Part shown: piece by piece, positions 40,596-53,010 of the stretch
How the letters are laid out: every line of letters starts with the position of its first letter
How positions within the stretch are numbered: the stretch's first letter is position 1
Source: Lagopus muta
Taxonomy: Eukaryota > Chordata > Aves > Galliformes > Phasianidae
DNA length: 64,000 nt
Direction: 5' to 3'
NCBI RefSeq assembly: GCF_023343835.1
Contig: NC_064443.1
Location: 15,066,001-15,130,000, forward strand
Program-made: the position numbers and the translations under genes
The notes under the pieces: model-generated
Seen by the model: only the letters and a program-made list of their open reading frames with translations
What the model was told of the DNA's origin: nothing
The model's database searches: none

Positions 40596-40662
40596 TGAGC
40601 CAAAGCCCACTGCCGTTACTGAAAGCCTTCCCACTGACTTCAGTGGGGCTCAATCAGCCCAA
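40596..40662. repeat. Old dispersed palindromic repeat, copy 2
   Basis: The + strand reads GAGCCAAAGCCCACTG, then GAAAGCCTTCCCACTGACTT, CAGTGGGGCTCAATCAGCCC. The half CCAAAGCCCACTG mirrors CAGTGGGGCT, giving the same foldback arrangement as the copy at 27540. Assignment to an ancient sauropsid element is from memory of the motif, and the family name is uncertain. Confidence 0.65.
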
Positions 40663-42901
40663 TGCTCCATCGCAGGATGGGGCCAGATTTGCTTTGAACA
40701 CATTTGCAGAGTTAGACACCAAAGTTTCCAAAGACCACGATCTACTCCAAGCAAGGAAGTTTGCTAATAGGTAGGGGAAAAGGGAAGACAAAGGAAGTGC
40801 TGTTCCTTCCTTTCCACATCCTTGCAAACCTTTGTATTTCTTGCTGCCATTATACTTCTTGCTTAAGTATCCCTTAAATATCTACTAAGGGATCTGAATA
40901 GAAAAATAGATTGATCCATTTTTAACAGAGATGTAAAACCAAAAGCTCTTGCACAACTAAACAAATAAGAGTAAGTAACACGATTTTCTCCATCTCTATT
41001 GCATTAAGCCCAAATTCTGCTTTCTGGGGAGCAGATCTTGACACGTGGTGACAAGCTGCCAAAGTTCCCACAGTGAGAAGACTCCTGACCAGCCCTAATA
41101 AACAAAGCACTCCCTCCACAGCAAACCCCATGCAGCTGCTCACTTGTCTCAAGGTGACCATCCAAGGGTTGAAATAAGCAACTTCACTCAGGAGCTGGTT
41201 GGCACCACATTGGTAAGGCCAGAGGTTCTTGCTTTCTTCTTAGGCTCTCTCTCTGTTACAGAATGCTGGAAGTTAATTAGCCGCTTGCATAAAAAGGAGG
41301 AGAGCTGAGGGAAGGTGTGACAGAGACAGTTGGCTGTCGGAGGGGAACATCTCTTCATGTAAATACCCATATCCATTCACAGGCTTCAGGAAACCTCATC
41401 CCTGAGAAAATACATGCCAGATGCAAAGCATCTGATCCGCAGCAACTTCCCCTTCACAGCCCCTGGTTAATTATAACTTTAAGGAACAGCAGTCTATAAT
41501 CATGTACGTGGAAACTCATTTCTCTTTAAATGGATCCCGGCTAACAGTTGCTTTTTACTGGAACAATTTTCAAGTAAACAAGCTCTGAAACTTGAAAGGA
41601 ATCTTAAACTCCATTAAATAATACAGTTCCTTAGCAGGAATTTCTCCTGGGAAGAGATGTCTTCTACTCAAGTGCCATGTTATGACAAGCATGACAGACT
41701 TGATAGCGATCTGTTCCAACTCATGACATTGCTTAAATTAGGTTAGATAGAATCTGTACAGGCTTTCTAAGAAAAGCTCCTCCAGGTGAAAGCACTATTA
41801 TTTTTGTTAATGGCTGTGAATTATGATTTGCTTCTCCTAGGAGTCATAAACAATGTTGTTACACAGTAGTACATCACGTAATGTATGTAATACATGATGC
41901 CTTAGTAGGGGAGGAAACCATTACATTTGCATACATTAGAGCTACAGTTGTAATCAGAATGTGTTTTCCCACTCATTCACTGAATATGTATGGCTCTCTT
42001 TCCCACTTCCCTTTCTGTTACATACGTCTCTTCCTTGACCTGGTGTCTTGCTCTATTTTATTCAGACTTGGGAAGGATGCATGCTTACAGGATGTTCCTG
42101 TTTCTCTGCAAAGACCAAGCAACCAGCTTCCTTTCAGACCACTTCCCGAACCTCACCCGTACCTCAGCCTCATGAAAAGACAAATGGAGGCAGAAAGCAG
42201 CTCAGCACCACTGCTGTGGGCTCACACACACATCAGGGCACCAGTCAGCAGCTGATGGCACCAAGGACACTTGCAGGTAAACAAGGGGATTTTAAGGTTA
42301 GCAATGCCCTGCAGCCTGAGCAGGTGACAGCTTACACCTCAGAGGGCTGCCAGACAGGGCTGGGTGGGAGGGATGACAAACCCATCCTCCTGCTGCAATC
42401 CCCACAGAACACAGCACCTCTGCACCAGCAGTAGAAGCAGGGTGGGAAGGCACAGAGCAATGCATCCAGCGTTGCTTCATGCAGTTGTTTCCAGGGGTTC
42501 ACATCTTCAAAGGTGAGCTGGGTTCCTAAGTCATCAAGATCTTATTCGGAAATTCTGCACAGCAGTCCACCAGGAGAACCCTGTTTTTATTCTCACACAC
42601 CATTAATCATTCATGTCTTGAATTTAAGGAAAGCCATTCAAGTGCAAAGCCAGATGACGAAAAGACAGACTTAAAGGGTTTGTTCTGAGCCTATATGAAC
42701 ACACCTATTTCCCCATCAATAAATTTCAAGCTGAGAAAACTGACACCCATTTGTAATTTGTGAAGAGGAGCTGGAGGCCATCTGAGCAACATGGACAAAG
42801 AAAATCAGCACATGGTTTTGCTGCTTCACATGAACACAGAAATGAAGCAGCAAAGCTGCTCTCAGAACAATAAAAAGGCTGCATCCCAACACAGCAAATT
42901 C

Positions 42902-42990
42902 ATCATAGAATGGCTTAGATTGGAGGGGACCTTAAAGATCATCCAGTTCCAACCCCCTGCCACGGGAAGGGCTGCCAACAATCAGGGCAA
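42902..42990 (-). mobile_element. CR1 LINE fragment (short 3' end)
   Basis: The + strand shows ATCATAGAATGGCTTAGATT, GGAGGGGACCTTAAAGATCA and TCCAGTTCCAACCCCCTGCC, the complement of the CR1 3' terminus. The sense strand is minus. Only about 90 bp are recognisable. It looks close to the consensus, so it may be younger than the copy at 23.2 kb. Confidence 0.93.
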
Positions 42991-43955
42991 AATAACACTT
43001 GGGACTTTGGAAGATATGCTCCCAGGTACAATGATGCTGATCAGCACAGAGCAGACCTTCTCCATGTCCATCACATCACCAATGGCTTGAGCAGGGGAAG
43101 AGAAAGGCTCAGGTCTAAGAGTCAAAGCTTTACAGTAATGCTGGGCTGCACATTCACACCTGAGTTATTGCCAGTGTGGGGAGGTTATGGAGAAACCAAG
43201 AGCATCTCTTACCGACTTGAACCAATTTAAGCACAGGTTTCAAGTGACACGTTGTTATTTTTATTATTGAGCTGAAAGATCACTGGAGGTAAACTTCAAC
43301 CTTTCAGGCAGCCTATGGATAGCACAGCAAACAGTGAGAGGCAGATGCTGGTGGAGCTTCTGTCACCGAAGGGACACATAAGGATTTATCTGTTTTGCCA
43401 CACAGAAATATTCTGTCTCAGAGCAAATTTATTGTTGGGCTGCCAGGGAAAAGCTGTTCTTGTTCCTTTTCATTAGAGAGAGGGTGGTTGCAATGTGAGG
43501 TTTCTGAGTGCACACTGAGGAGGAGGTGGCATTCCATGGTACTCCAAGGATTTTAATGCATGACCAAAGATGTACTCAGAGCTAAAAGATGCTTATGTGC
43601 CTAAAGGTGCAGAGAAGCACAAGGGCTCATGTCCTTAGGGAAGAAAGCACTGAAATGCTTTGTTTCCTGGGCAGGGCTTAGTGCAATTTCCATGCCCTCA
43701 ATGTCTGGAGCACCGCATCCCTCTGCTCTGGGGTTTTGTGGAGCTGCCTGTGCACCTACTTCACCCTATAGAGAAATAAATGATCATACAGAACTGGTCT
43801 CTGTACTAAAGAACAGCAAGATTTCAAAGGAAAACACATTTGTCAGAAGGGTGTTGCAATTTCTGAGCTATCAGGACAGGCACAAATCAAACAGTAGCTG
43901 GTGGTTTTACTTTCTACATTTGAATTCATGAAAAGTTCATATTAAAACAAAGGGG

Positions 43956-43970
43956 AAAAAAAAAAAAAAA
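43956..43970. repeat. A homopolymer, 15 bases
   Basis: Pure A run after AAAGGGG. Confidence 0.85.
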
Positions 43971-45836
43971 GAAAAGCAATGCATAAAAACACCTTGAAAC
44001 ATTTCTTGCCTCTCTCTTCCAACATGAGACTCTAACCACAATTTAAGAAATATATAAGCATCATTTACCATCCAGGGATGGACAAACACCAGCACTCTGC
44101 TCCTGCATTCAACCTGGAAAGATTGTTAATGCAAAGCAAACAAGAAAGGATCAGGCCTTAAACCACCATCCCAGCCCAGCATCCCTACAAGAAGAGATCA
44201 TGCACAGACATGTAGGGGGGATTTGGTAATTGTATCGTGTGATGATTTTGCAGTTGATAAGCAGCAGTCTTCCACCTGCAGCGCTGTTAGTCTGGCTTCT
44301 TTATGAAAACAACATTTGTTTTGTTTTGTTTTTAAAACAAAAAGATATGTATGGCTGATAAGTGTTATTTGATCATTTTTGTGAACTTTAATTTGTTTTA
44401 TACTTTATGCTCTCCAAACTACTATGTAAAGTTATACTTCAAGCAACAACGATATAAATCAAAAACAAACTCAAAAAACTCCTCACCCTTTTAAAGTATT
44501 GCATGAGTATTATTTAACCACGATGCATGCAAATTAAATTCAAATTAAATAGCAATGGGTGTGGTGCATATGCAAATTTCTAAATGCACCCAGTCCCCAT
44601 TTCCCCATTATGAAATGCCTACAGCTGTAACTCCCTGACCTTACGAGCTGCTCAGCCTCTAATACAATCTTTGTCATTGTAACAAGGCCAAAAGAGTGGA
44701 AGATGGAACAACATCAGCCCATCTCCACAGACTTTCAAAGCACTTGCAAAGACCCCTACAAAATAAGATCAGTGCTTTTCTGAAGGAAATATGATGACTG
44801 CTCTCCTGACTGACCTACCTGGCACTCAGCAATGAGACAGTAAAACCCACAGCATGGGCTGAGCCCCATGGGTGGCTGGGCTTCTCACACAGGCTCTCTC
44901 TGTGGCTCACAGCTGGAGGTTGGGCTGGTGAAGCTTTACAAGCATTCTCCTCCATCTTCTTCTGATATCTGAAGCCCTTCTGATTTTGACTTCCTTTGAA
45001 ATTTCCTTTTGAATCTCTTATCTGAGTGTTCTTACCAGAGATGTGAGGACCTCCACCCCTTGACAGCCTCCCTACATTCTTCTCAGGATTTCACAGAGAA
45101 CCCTCCAGCTGCTCAGTTTCCATCCAGAGCCCTTGTCAGAGGAGAAAGGCATCAAATTTAGTTGCAAGAGACTTGGTAACAGAGGAGTTTCTTTCAAACA
45201 CCACCTCCCATACCTGGCAGACTCAGACTTAACACAAGGATTGTTCCTCCACCCTTTAATTAAAGGAGTTTCCTTCAGTTTCAAAGCAATAGAACAAAGC
45301 AGCCCCAGCATCTCTCAATAACTATCTTCCTTTCTAGCTCTCATAATATAAAAGGAATCTGATAGTTTCTCTCCTGTATCAGTGTCATCACATCTGTCAT
45401 CAGGACTTTTCTCTGAGGATGCATTTATATGCATTCTTTCCAAAACCAGTTCTCCACCACAACCCACAGCAAAGCCAAAAAGCCAAGGCATGAGGAGGGG
45501 GACACCCCATCCAGCCCCCTGGGCACAACCACTAAACTCAGTCAACAACAACCTTTGGAGATCAGCCTCTTCAGGGAGAGCAGAGGTGACTCCAAGGAGA
45601 GCTGGGGGAACAGAAGGGGCAGACAAGAAAATGAGCACGGACTTGTGGAGGCACTCTGAGCACAATGCACATGAAGCCCCATCCACTGCAGATAGGACAT
45701 CCTAATTTATGATTGCAGATCTCAGAGTAGCCTGATCAGAGGCAGCGTCTGAAAGATGAGCATTCATGACTTTCTCCTGTCTCCTGTTCCCAGATAATTA
45801 TCCCTTTCTTAGGTGATTAGAAGACATTCTAATCTG

Positions 45837-45870
45837 TTTTTTTTTGTTTTTTTTTTTTGTTTTTTTTTTT
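45837..45870. repeat. T-rich tract with two G interruptions
   Basis: Three T runs of about 9, 12 and 11 bases are separated by single G bases. Confidence 0.9.
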
Positions 45871-45912
45871 AAAGCTCATTCCATCAAATTAGGCATCAAG
45901 GCATGCAGTGGT

Positions 45913-45969
45913 GATGGGTAAAACCTTTACCTGTAGGGTAAAACCTTCACGGATGGTAAAACCTGTACC
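45913..45969. repeat. Three-copy tandem repeat of about 19 bp
   Basis: Copies start at 45913, 45933 and 45952. Each centres on GGTAAAACCT, followed by T(T/C)AC or GTACC. The second and third copies are slightly shortened. Confidence 0.85.
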
Positions 45970-47127
45970 AAGCAACTACTGAAGACAACAAAGCCATCTC
46001 CATGTAATCCTTGCTGTTTGACAAACCAGCGATTACTCCATGGGGGAGGCACAACAAGCACAGGGAAACCCACATCTTCTGGAACATCCTAGTTCCCCCC
46101 ATCCACCTCTGGGTGCAAATGATGGTGGGGAGCATGCAACACACCATTCCTTTTCACCCACTGATAGTGAGAAAAGCCGAAACCACACTGCAACTCACTG
46201 TTCTCCCCACCCGGCTCCATAGGGACATTGAATTGCTCAGCACTGATAATTACTAACCTCCAAGACTGCTATGGTGCGGGATGTGAACCTCAGCCTCTGC
46301 AGCATCTCATAATGTATGCTTGCTCATACTAGGGATTATGTGGTCCTGATGGAAATCACATCGCTTCGCAAGGATAGAGAGAGCACACAGCTTTTGGATT
46401 AAGAGAGTTATCCACCCTTTAGGTGCTTTTTAGCCTATTCTTATCCTTGGAAGGTAGCATGAAGTAGCAGTTCCTACCCAAGGAGCACTCTCCTTGGAGT
46501 ATTAGCAGTTTTGCAAATTGGGAACTCTCGTTAGTGGACATTTGGTTGACTACTGTTAAGATACACCTGTGCTTTGGTCTCATGAGTCTGCCCACGTAGT
46601 CATCCACTTGACATCTCAACCTGCTGCACATTTTATCATTTTATAGCCTGCTCCTCCATCATGTCACTGTGTACATACACTTAATGTGGTCTGACCTTGA
46701 GGAAAAAAAACCCTGTTGTTATATAACTGCACTCATTAATCCAGCTCAGCCTTCATGTCCCACTGATCCTTCTCCATACCAAGAATAACCCAGGTCCTGC
46801 TGAAGATATGGAAAACCTCCAGCTCTAAAGTTATTGCTCTCCATCTTGTCTTCATGCTGCTTTGACCAAGTAAATTGTAGCACTACTAAACTTCTCTTAT
46901 AAAAATGATCCTTCCTTAGTTAGAAATGCATTAAAGCAGTGAATAACAAAAGACACAGAAACAAAGGGGTTGAAAAAGCCTACTCTCTCCATACTGACAG
47001 AGGAGAATATCTATACAAACTATTCTTGAAGTATGTTTTTTAAGCTTTTCTGAGAATTATTGCGAATGAATGAATCCTGCTGTACTTCTATTTTAACAAG
47101 ATTTTTTATTTTTCCATAGTTTGGTCC

Positions 47128-47156
47128 TTTTTTTTTTTTTTGTATGTTTTTTTTTT
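47128..47156. repeat. T-rich tract
   Basis: A run of 14 T, then GTATG, then 10 T. Confidence 0.9.
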
Positions 47157-48415
47157 AGTAAATTCTAGATCTATATACATTTGTTCTAGATGGAATGAAT
47201 CAAATTAAAAATTACTTCTCATGTTTGGTTTTGGTTATTTTGTTCATTTGTTTTGTGTTTTATGCATTAAGCTCATGTGTAAAATACACAAGACACTATC
47301 AAGACAAATTGGAATCCTTTTGTCTTTAATTTCCAATCTGAAAAGATTTCAAACTATACAACACATAGGAAGTTGGAAAGCATTCCATAGGGAGAAATAA
47401 TGAATAAATCAATTTGATGTCTTTCCAGTCTGACAAAACAAAGAAACATTCTGAGCAGAGGTTTTCAGGGACAAAAAAAAATCACATTTTGATCTTTTCT
47501 TTACAGTGTTAATTTATGCTTTACGTATTTAGAAAGTAGTAGATGTGAAACTTTAAAGCCTGCTGTTACCTCTCTCCACACGCATTGTTCATGGAATGAA
47601 CATTGTCACATCGTGACGCCCTGGTAGATTTAAGTACCATGAATGGTGTACTTGCAGTTACTGCACTTCCTTGTTTACTACAGGATGGTTCTTCACTGAA
47701 GGTTTTTTTTCCCCCCAACCACAGCTCTGACTTCAGTCACATCACTGGGAGGAATGTCTTAGGACATTTGGCTCTGCTGCCTTGCAAGAACATCCAGCAC
47801 TTTCAAATATACTTCAGTCAGTGAAACCAGTTGTACCCAACTAAGCAACAATCTCCTACTACAGAGCAAAACAGAGCAGAAAGAAACTACCTCTTTCAGG
47901 GCTCAAGAAGTGGAAACCACTTGAAGTTTCTGGAATATCATCCTCCACCTAATTCCATAGAAAATATTTCTTCCAATCATGTCATATATGGAATCAGATC
48001 TGAGCCCAGCTGCTCATCTTGTGATGCCATTGAATGAAAGAGAAGGAAAAAAGGACTGCAATGTTCTAACAGCTGACTACAAGATCAGATGCTGATAAAG
48101 CCAATCATACGAGCCAGGATTTCAGTTTGGATGTTGTATTTAGTCTTGTTTGTATAAATAAAACATGATTTGATGGTATTTTTGACTCTTGAACAGACAG
48201 TCCTTTTCACCTTAGCTTCTTCTCACAAAAAACTCTCAGGTATTCCAATTTTGAAACCCATATCATTATCTGGATTTTCTCATGAGGCAGATAAAAATAT
48301 AGATACAATAAAAACTAGAATCACTATGTATGAAAAAATCAATGACTTTCCTGCCTGTTAAAAGTCAGAGAAGAATAAAAGACTCTTTTATAAATACAAG
48401 TAAACAATACTTCAT

Positions 48416-48438
48416 TAAAAAAAAAAACAAAAAAACAA
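48416..48438. repeat. A-rich tract
   Basis: A run interrupted by single C bases. A similar A/C tract lies at 48717-48745. Confidence 0.85.
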
Positions 48439-48716
48439 CCAGGATTCAATATATTAAAAGAAAAAAAAGAAAAAAAATGCCTTCAAAGGTCTTCTTCCAC
48501 CAATCAATAGTTTCTTTAAGCTTTTCAGAAATTCCTCCTTGACCTTGAACATCCCTGCATGTATTCCTCTGTTACCTCTCCCTCCTACCTGCCAGTGGAA
48601 TCACATGGGCCTCAGAGAGGTTATCACCAATGGCACAGCACAAACAGCTGTGCTGTAGTTGTTCTCATGGCTACCACCACCTTTGCTATACTGGCTCAGT
48701 ATGCAGCTTTTGATGC

Positions 48717-48745
48717 AAAAACAAAAAAAAAAACAAAACAAAATA
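48717..48745. repeat. A-rich tract with C interruptions
   Basis: AAAAAC, a run of 11 A, then CAAAACAAAA. Confidence 0.85.
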
Positions 48746-49830
48746 CAAACAAAGAAGCTAGTAATAACAATTTATACCAAAAGTACACTCTTCATCCTCA
48801 ACCTAGTTACTATTGCTGGTGATCAGATAGTAGAGAAGTGGAGACAGGTTCTGCTCTCCCTTCCTTGAACAGCCCACAGGCATTCAGATAATCCCTTCTT
48901 CTCTCCATTAATTATGCAGGATGATTAGGAGAGACGTAGAGGTGCTGCAGGCTTGGCTGCCAACAGTCTGCAGTGACAGTCAGAGTTCTTGTCCTCCACA
49001 GACACAACCATTGACACTAACAGCATGCCAGAACACCTCCAGGAAATTAGCTCTTGGAGAGGAGCAGATGGCTTGAACTGAATCCAAGTGAGGCTGAAGT
49101 GAACGAATCCAAGCACAGCCAAAAGGCAGGTCCAGAATAGGGATCATGGAAACATCATCTTTCCTTCGTGGAAAAGCACACTGTCCACATTTGCCAAAGC
49201 TGTGCCTTGTGTCTGACACTTGGCAAACTCCAGCTGCTTGGGTTGCATCATTAGCCCCTGAACATGTCACTTCTGGGAAGTAATATAATAACTCAATGTG
49301 TCTTGAAACTCAACTTGGGAACGGTACACCAACTCCAGCTGGTTGGGAATGGGGAACAACTGCTTTTTCTATGGCTCACATAGCCAAGAGCACATCTGAT
49401 TTGCACTCAAGTCTTTCCCAGAGCTCTCTGTCAGCATCTGATGCCAACTTAGGGTTCTGCTCCCATTTTTCAGAGCAATTAGTGTCTTAAGACCCAACTG
49501 CACCAAAAATGGAATTTTCATCCATGAACACCCATGGTAACAGTACTCCTATGAGAGGTCATAAAGCTCAGAGCAAAGTTTTGAGGAGAACTGTGAAGAA
49601 AATACGCCCTTTTTGTCAATAGCTCTGGAGTAATTTTCTTATGGAGATGATGTAAATCCAGACTGTGGAACACTTCAGACATGATTTCTTTGGGGCAGAC
49701 TTATTTCATAATTTAATCGTACAAATCAGATGAGTGTTACATTCCCAAGCTTTTCTCAATTTTTTCATCTGTTACTGATAAACTGCCACAGTTTTCTACT
49801 CCCATGTGGAGAACTGGAAGAGGCTTTGTG

Positions 49831-49983
49831 AAGTCCAGTGAGGCTGTGAATGCCCACTCACTGGAAGCATTCAAGACCAGACTGGATGAGGCTTTGAACA
49901 GAAGGTGTCCCTGCCTATAGCAGGAGGGTTGGAATTAAATGGTCTTAAAGGTCCTTTCCAGCCCAAACCATTCTATGATTCTA
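49831..49983 (+). mobile_element. CR1 LINE fragment (3' end, sense strand)
   Basis: The + strand reads GAGGCTGTGAATGCCCACTC, CTGGAAGCATTCAAGACCAG, ACTGGATGAGGCTTTGAACA, GGTGTCCCTGCC, GGAGGGTTGGAATTAAATGG and CCATTCTATGATTCTA, in CR1 sense order up to the family's terminal repeat. It is the only one of the four copies in + orientation. It is about 150 bp and 5'-truncated. Confidence 0.95.
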
Positions 49984-50806
49984 AGTCCACTGGAATCTTA
50001 ACACCTCAGTCAATCTCGCCCACGTACAAACGCTTCAGCAGTTAAATACCCTCAAAGGAATTAAGGAAAAGGAATGTTTATTTGCACCGAAAGAACTTTG
50101 GTTTTCCACCTTCTTAAGACTTACAGAGAGACATTCTTTTGTAGATGGGCACAGTCATATAACCACTAGTGTGCCAAGCTTCAGGAACAGAATTATTTCA
50201 CAAGGCTGTGGCTCCAACCATTCTCTTCCTTTGTTGTTCACCTCCCCTGAACACTCCTCTCCTGCTGATGTTTTTCAGCACATAGCCCTGTTAGTGCTGA
50301 GATTATCTTCTTGTTCCCACCAATCTCTCTGGTATCAGTTGTTAAAAACACAGTCAGAGCAGCACAGGCAACCCCTCACATCCATCATATTCTCCCCCTA
50401 CACAGACAAGATTAAAGACCTCTCAGTAATTAAAGATGGAAGGATGTCATTGAGAGGCACAGGCGAGCCAGGAAAGGTGGGTTATCCAAGTGACACATCT
50501 ATGATTCTCTCCTCTTTTCTGACCCCTTGTTCTGAGGGCTAGTGTTTTGTAAATCAAGATTAATGAGAAGAACAGCACTTAAGTGCACCTGATCATAAAT
50601 CTGGGAGAGTTAGTACACTCTCTGACAAGATTAATATATTTTATATCTGACACTGTCTGTATAATGCTTCGTGTTCAATTTATTACCATCCCAGACCTGA
50701 AAGTGGAGCATGTATTTACTTGCAGTGCCACTTGCGCTTTGTGCAGAGCATTTCATGGACAACCTGATATTCATTTTCATCCCTCCTGATGTTATCTTTG
50801 TTATTT

Positions 50807-50819
50807 AAAAAAAAAAAAA
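50807..50819. repeat. A homopolymer, 13 bases
   Basis: Pure A run followed by TCTTTTTATTTTG. Confidence 0.85.
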
Positions 50820-52979
50820 TCTTTTTATTTTGATATAATTCTAGCATAATTATACACAAAATATATCTGCAAAAAGCCACTGATGACTACTGCTGTTAGT
50901 CAGGCTGGGAGGACAACAGGTGCAGAATTTTTTCATAAGAAAACATATCAGTAAATGCCAATTCACCTAAATCAAAGCATTTTGTAAAAACCCATTGCTT
51001 TAGAAAAAAAACCCTGCAATCTGTTTAAGTTACTTTTTAAAATTTGTTTCTACTTGAAACGGACTGCTTGCTTTCTCTGAAATTTAAAGTGATCAGCAGA
51101 TAATTCTTTTAAATGTGAAAAGGTTCTGTTCCAACTGCAGCGACCACAATTTACTGAAACATTTTTCTTTTTCCTCCTCTGAAATTCCCACAGCTGATGA
51201 ATTAAAATTGAGATTTTTGAGGATCTTTTCGCCTAATTTGGGACAACAATATTTTTCAGATCCCAAATTCCTTATAGTTTAGGAAAACAACTCCCATTCA
51301 GCCATAACCAATAACCAAACTCTAGAAGGAGCCAAAATCCATCTGGGACAGTTCCTTAGCAGGTCTTCAGGCATCAAAAAGTTCTTGACCATTGTCAGAG
51401 AACACACTAATGAATTATTTATCGATTTATCTCCTTGGTGGGCTAAAATCACCTAGGATTGGCTTTAGACACTGCAGATTAAATCCCTTTGTGCAACGGC
51501 TGCTTCAAGAACTGCAACAATTTGGTATAAAACTGTCAAAAATAATGCAATCCAGCAGATCCCACACAGTGGGCAAGGAGAAATAGAACTCAGTCTTGTG
51601 GAAGGAACTCCTCATCTGTCACTTCCTCCTCATTTACTTCCCTGTCCTGCTCCTATCAGTCCAGCAAACCACCCCAGGCACCATGAGGAAAGGAAGGGCT
51701 GTTGGCACACCTCCTCCCACAGCCAGTCCCTCCCTCCAGGACTCTCACAGTCATACGTGCCATGCAAATAACTCTTGTCCCCTCCTGAATTAAATTCAGA
51801 ACCAGCAGAGGTCCCCAACTTTTATTCCTTCGGGGAGAAACATATGGGCATAGATCATCAAGCTTTCAAAATGCTCTTCTAATTCACATCAAAAGTTCAA
51901 TGGCTTCCAGGCTGACATATGCCACAAGAAGTACGTGCATGATAGAAGCTGACTGTACCACCCAAGTCTCTCTCTCAAGATTCATCCCTGTTCACAGCTC
52001 CCATCCTTAACTCACTTTGATTCCCCTGCACAAGCAGCCATGCTCCGCACCAATTCCTGTCCTCTGCCACAACACTTCCTAAGTCGGCACCCTCCAAAAC
52101 TTTGCTTCTTACTATAATTTCTTGCTCTTCAGTACCACTGTCACCTCCTCCCACAGCACCATATGTTCCCTATCTCTTCCCTGCTGAGCACCCTCTGCTT
52201 CTGCAATCTGACAGCTGAAGTGACCTCCTCTTCTTGATCCCTTGATGTTGTGGTCAATGCTCTGCCCTCCTCAGAAGCCAGACCAACACCTGACAGCCAG
52301 GGTAACTCACTCCCAGACTTCATTCACTCCATCACTTGGTGGCAGAGGTATACTGGGACACAGAGTCTCTTGCTGTCTGTCACTTAACACAGGGCCTCAC
52401 CAGCACCACCAAAAGGCTTCCAATGCCAGATGAGCTCTCACAGAGATTCACAAGTTCAGGATCTTTCCTGTCAGTAAAACAACGTGCTCCCTGTACGTGC
52501 CTACGTCTAACCCAAAGCAAAGTCAAGTCTTCTAATCTTCCCTGCTATAAAACACCCAGCAATCAGAGCCTTATTAGCAGATAATGATTTACTTTCTACC
52601 CACCAGCTATTTGCAAAGATCAGCCACTCTCCCTGTCTGAAGTACCATCAGGGTTTCTCCATAACTCTGCTTCATTTATCAATATAGGGATTTACACTGT
52701 AAACAGGACAGCTGCATTACTGAGTCTAATTATACCCTGAGAAGACAAAGCACCGTGTGCCCACACACTGTACTGGAATTAGAAGTCCAGGTAGAACAGA
52801 AGAGAGGCTTTTAATTAAACAATGTCAGTTACCTTTCACAGAAAGCCTACAATTTAATTTAAACACACAAGCAGGAGGAGCAGTAGGTCAAGCACCTTCC
52901 CCATCTAGTGAACTTCAGGCCCAGCAACTGACAAACACGGCACCATCATTTTTGCCCACTGCCTCACTTTTAGAAGTAC

Positions 52980-53010
52980 TTTATTTATTTATTTATTGGG
53001 GTGGGGGGGC
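52980..53010. repeat. TTTA microsatellite next to a G-rich run
   Basis: About four and a half TTTA units at 52980-52997 are followed by GGGG, T and GGGGGGG. The abrupt A/T to G switch is unusual but short. Confidence 0.9.

Larger units (their letters stand above)
23386..42901. other. Intergenic, no gene seen
   Basis: About 19.5 kb in which I find no gene. It contains two palindromic dispersed repeats (27540, 40596), a 17-bp tandem repeat (31563), a poly-C tract (31638), AC/TA microsatellites (37288, 37937) and homopolymers (33047, 38092). Blocks at about 34160-34330 and 35830-36070 are pyrimidine-rich on the + strand. Weakly GC-richer patches occur near 39170-39260. No CpG island, TATA/initiator cluster or splice-supported frame stands out. 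Confidence 0.55.
42991..49830. other. Intergenic, no gene seen
   Basis: About 6.8 kb with no supportable gene. It has many A/T tracts (43956-43970, 45837-45870, 47128-47156, 48416-48438, 48717-48745) and a three-copy GGTAAAACCT repeat at 45913. An AT-rich stretch with ATGCAAAT-type words at 44480-44600 may be a regulatory or conserved element. Confidence 0.55.

Noticed and set aside
42010-42090. Pyrimidine tract plus TTCAG that looks like an exon acceptor
   Set aside because: Acceptor-like signals are frequent by chance, and the sequence after it has no recognisable coding content or matching donor.
41881-42434. Overlapping + strand frames of about 124-128 residues
   Set aside because: The peptides show no recognisable family or domain, three frames overlap one another, and no splice-supported structure was found.
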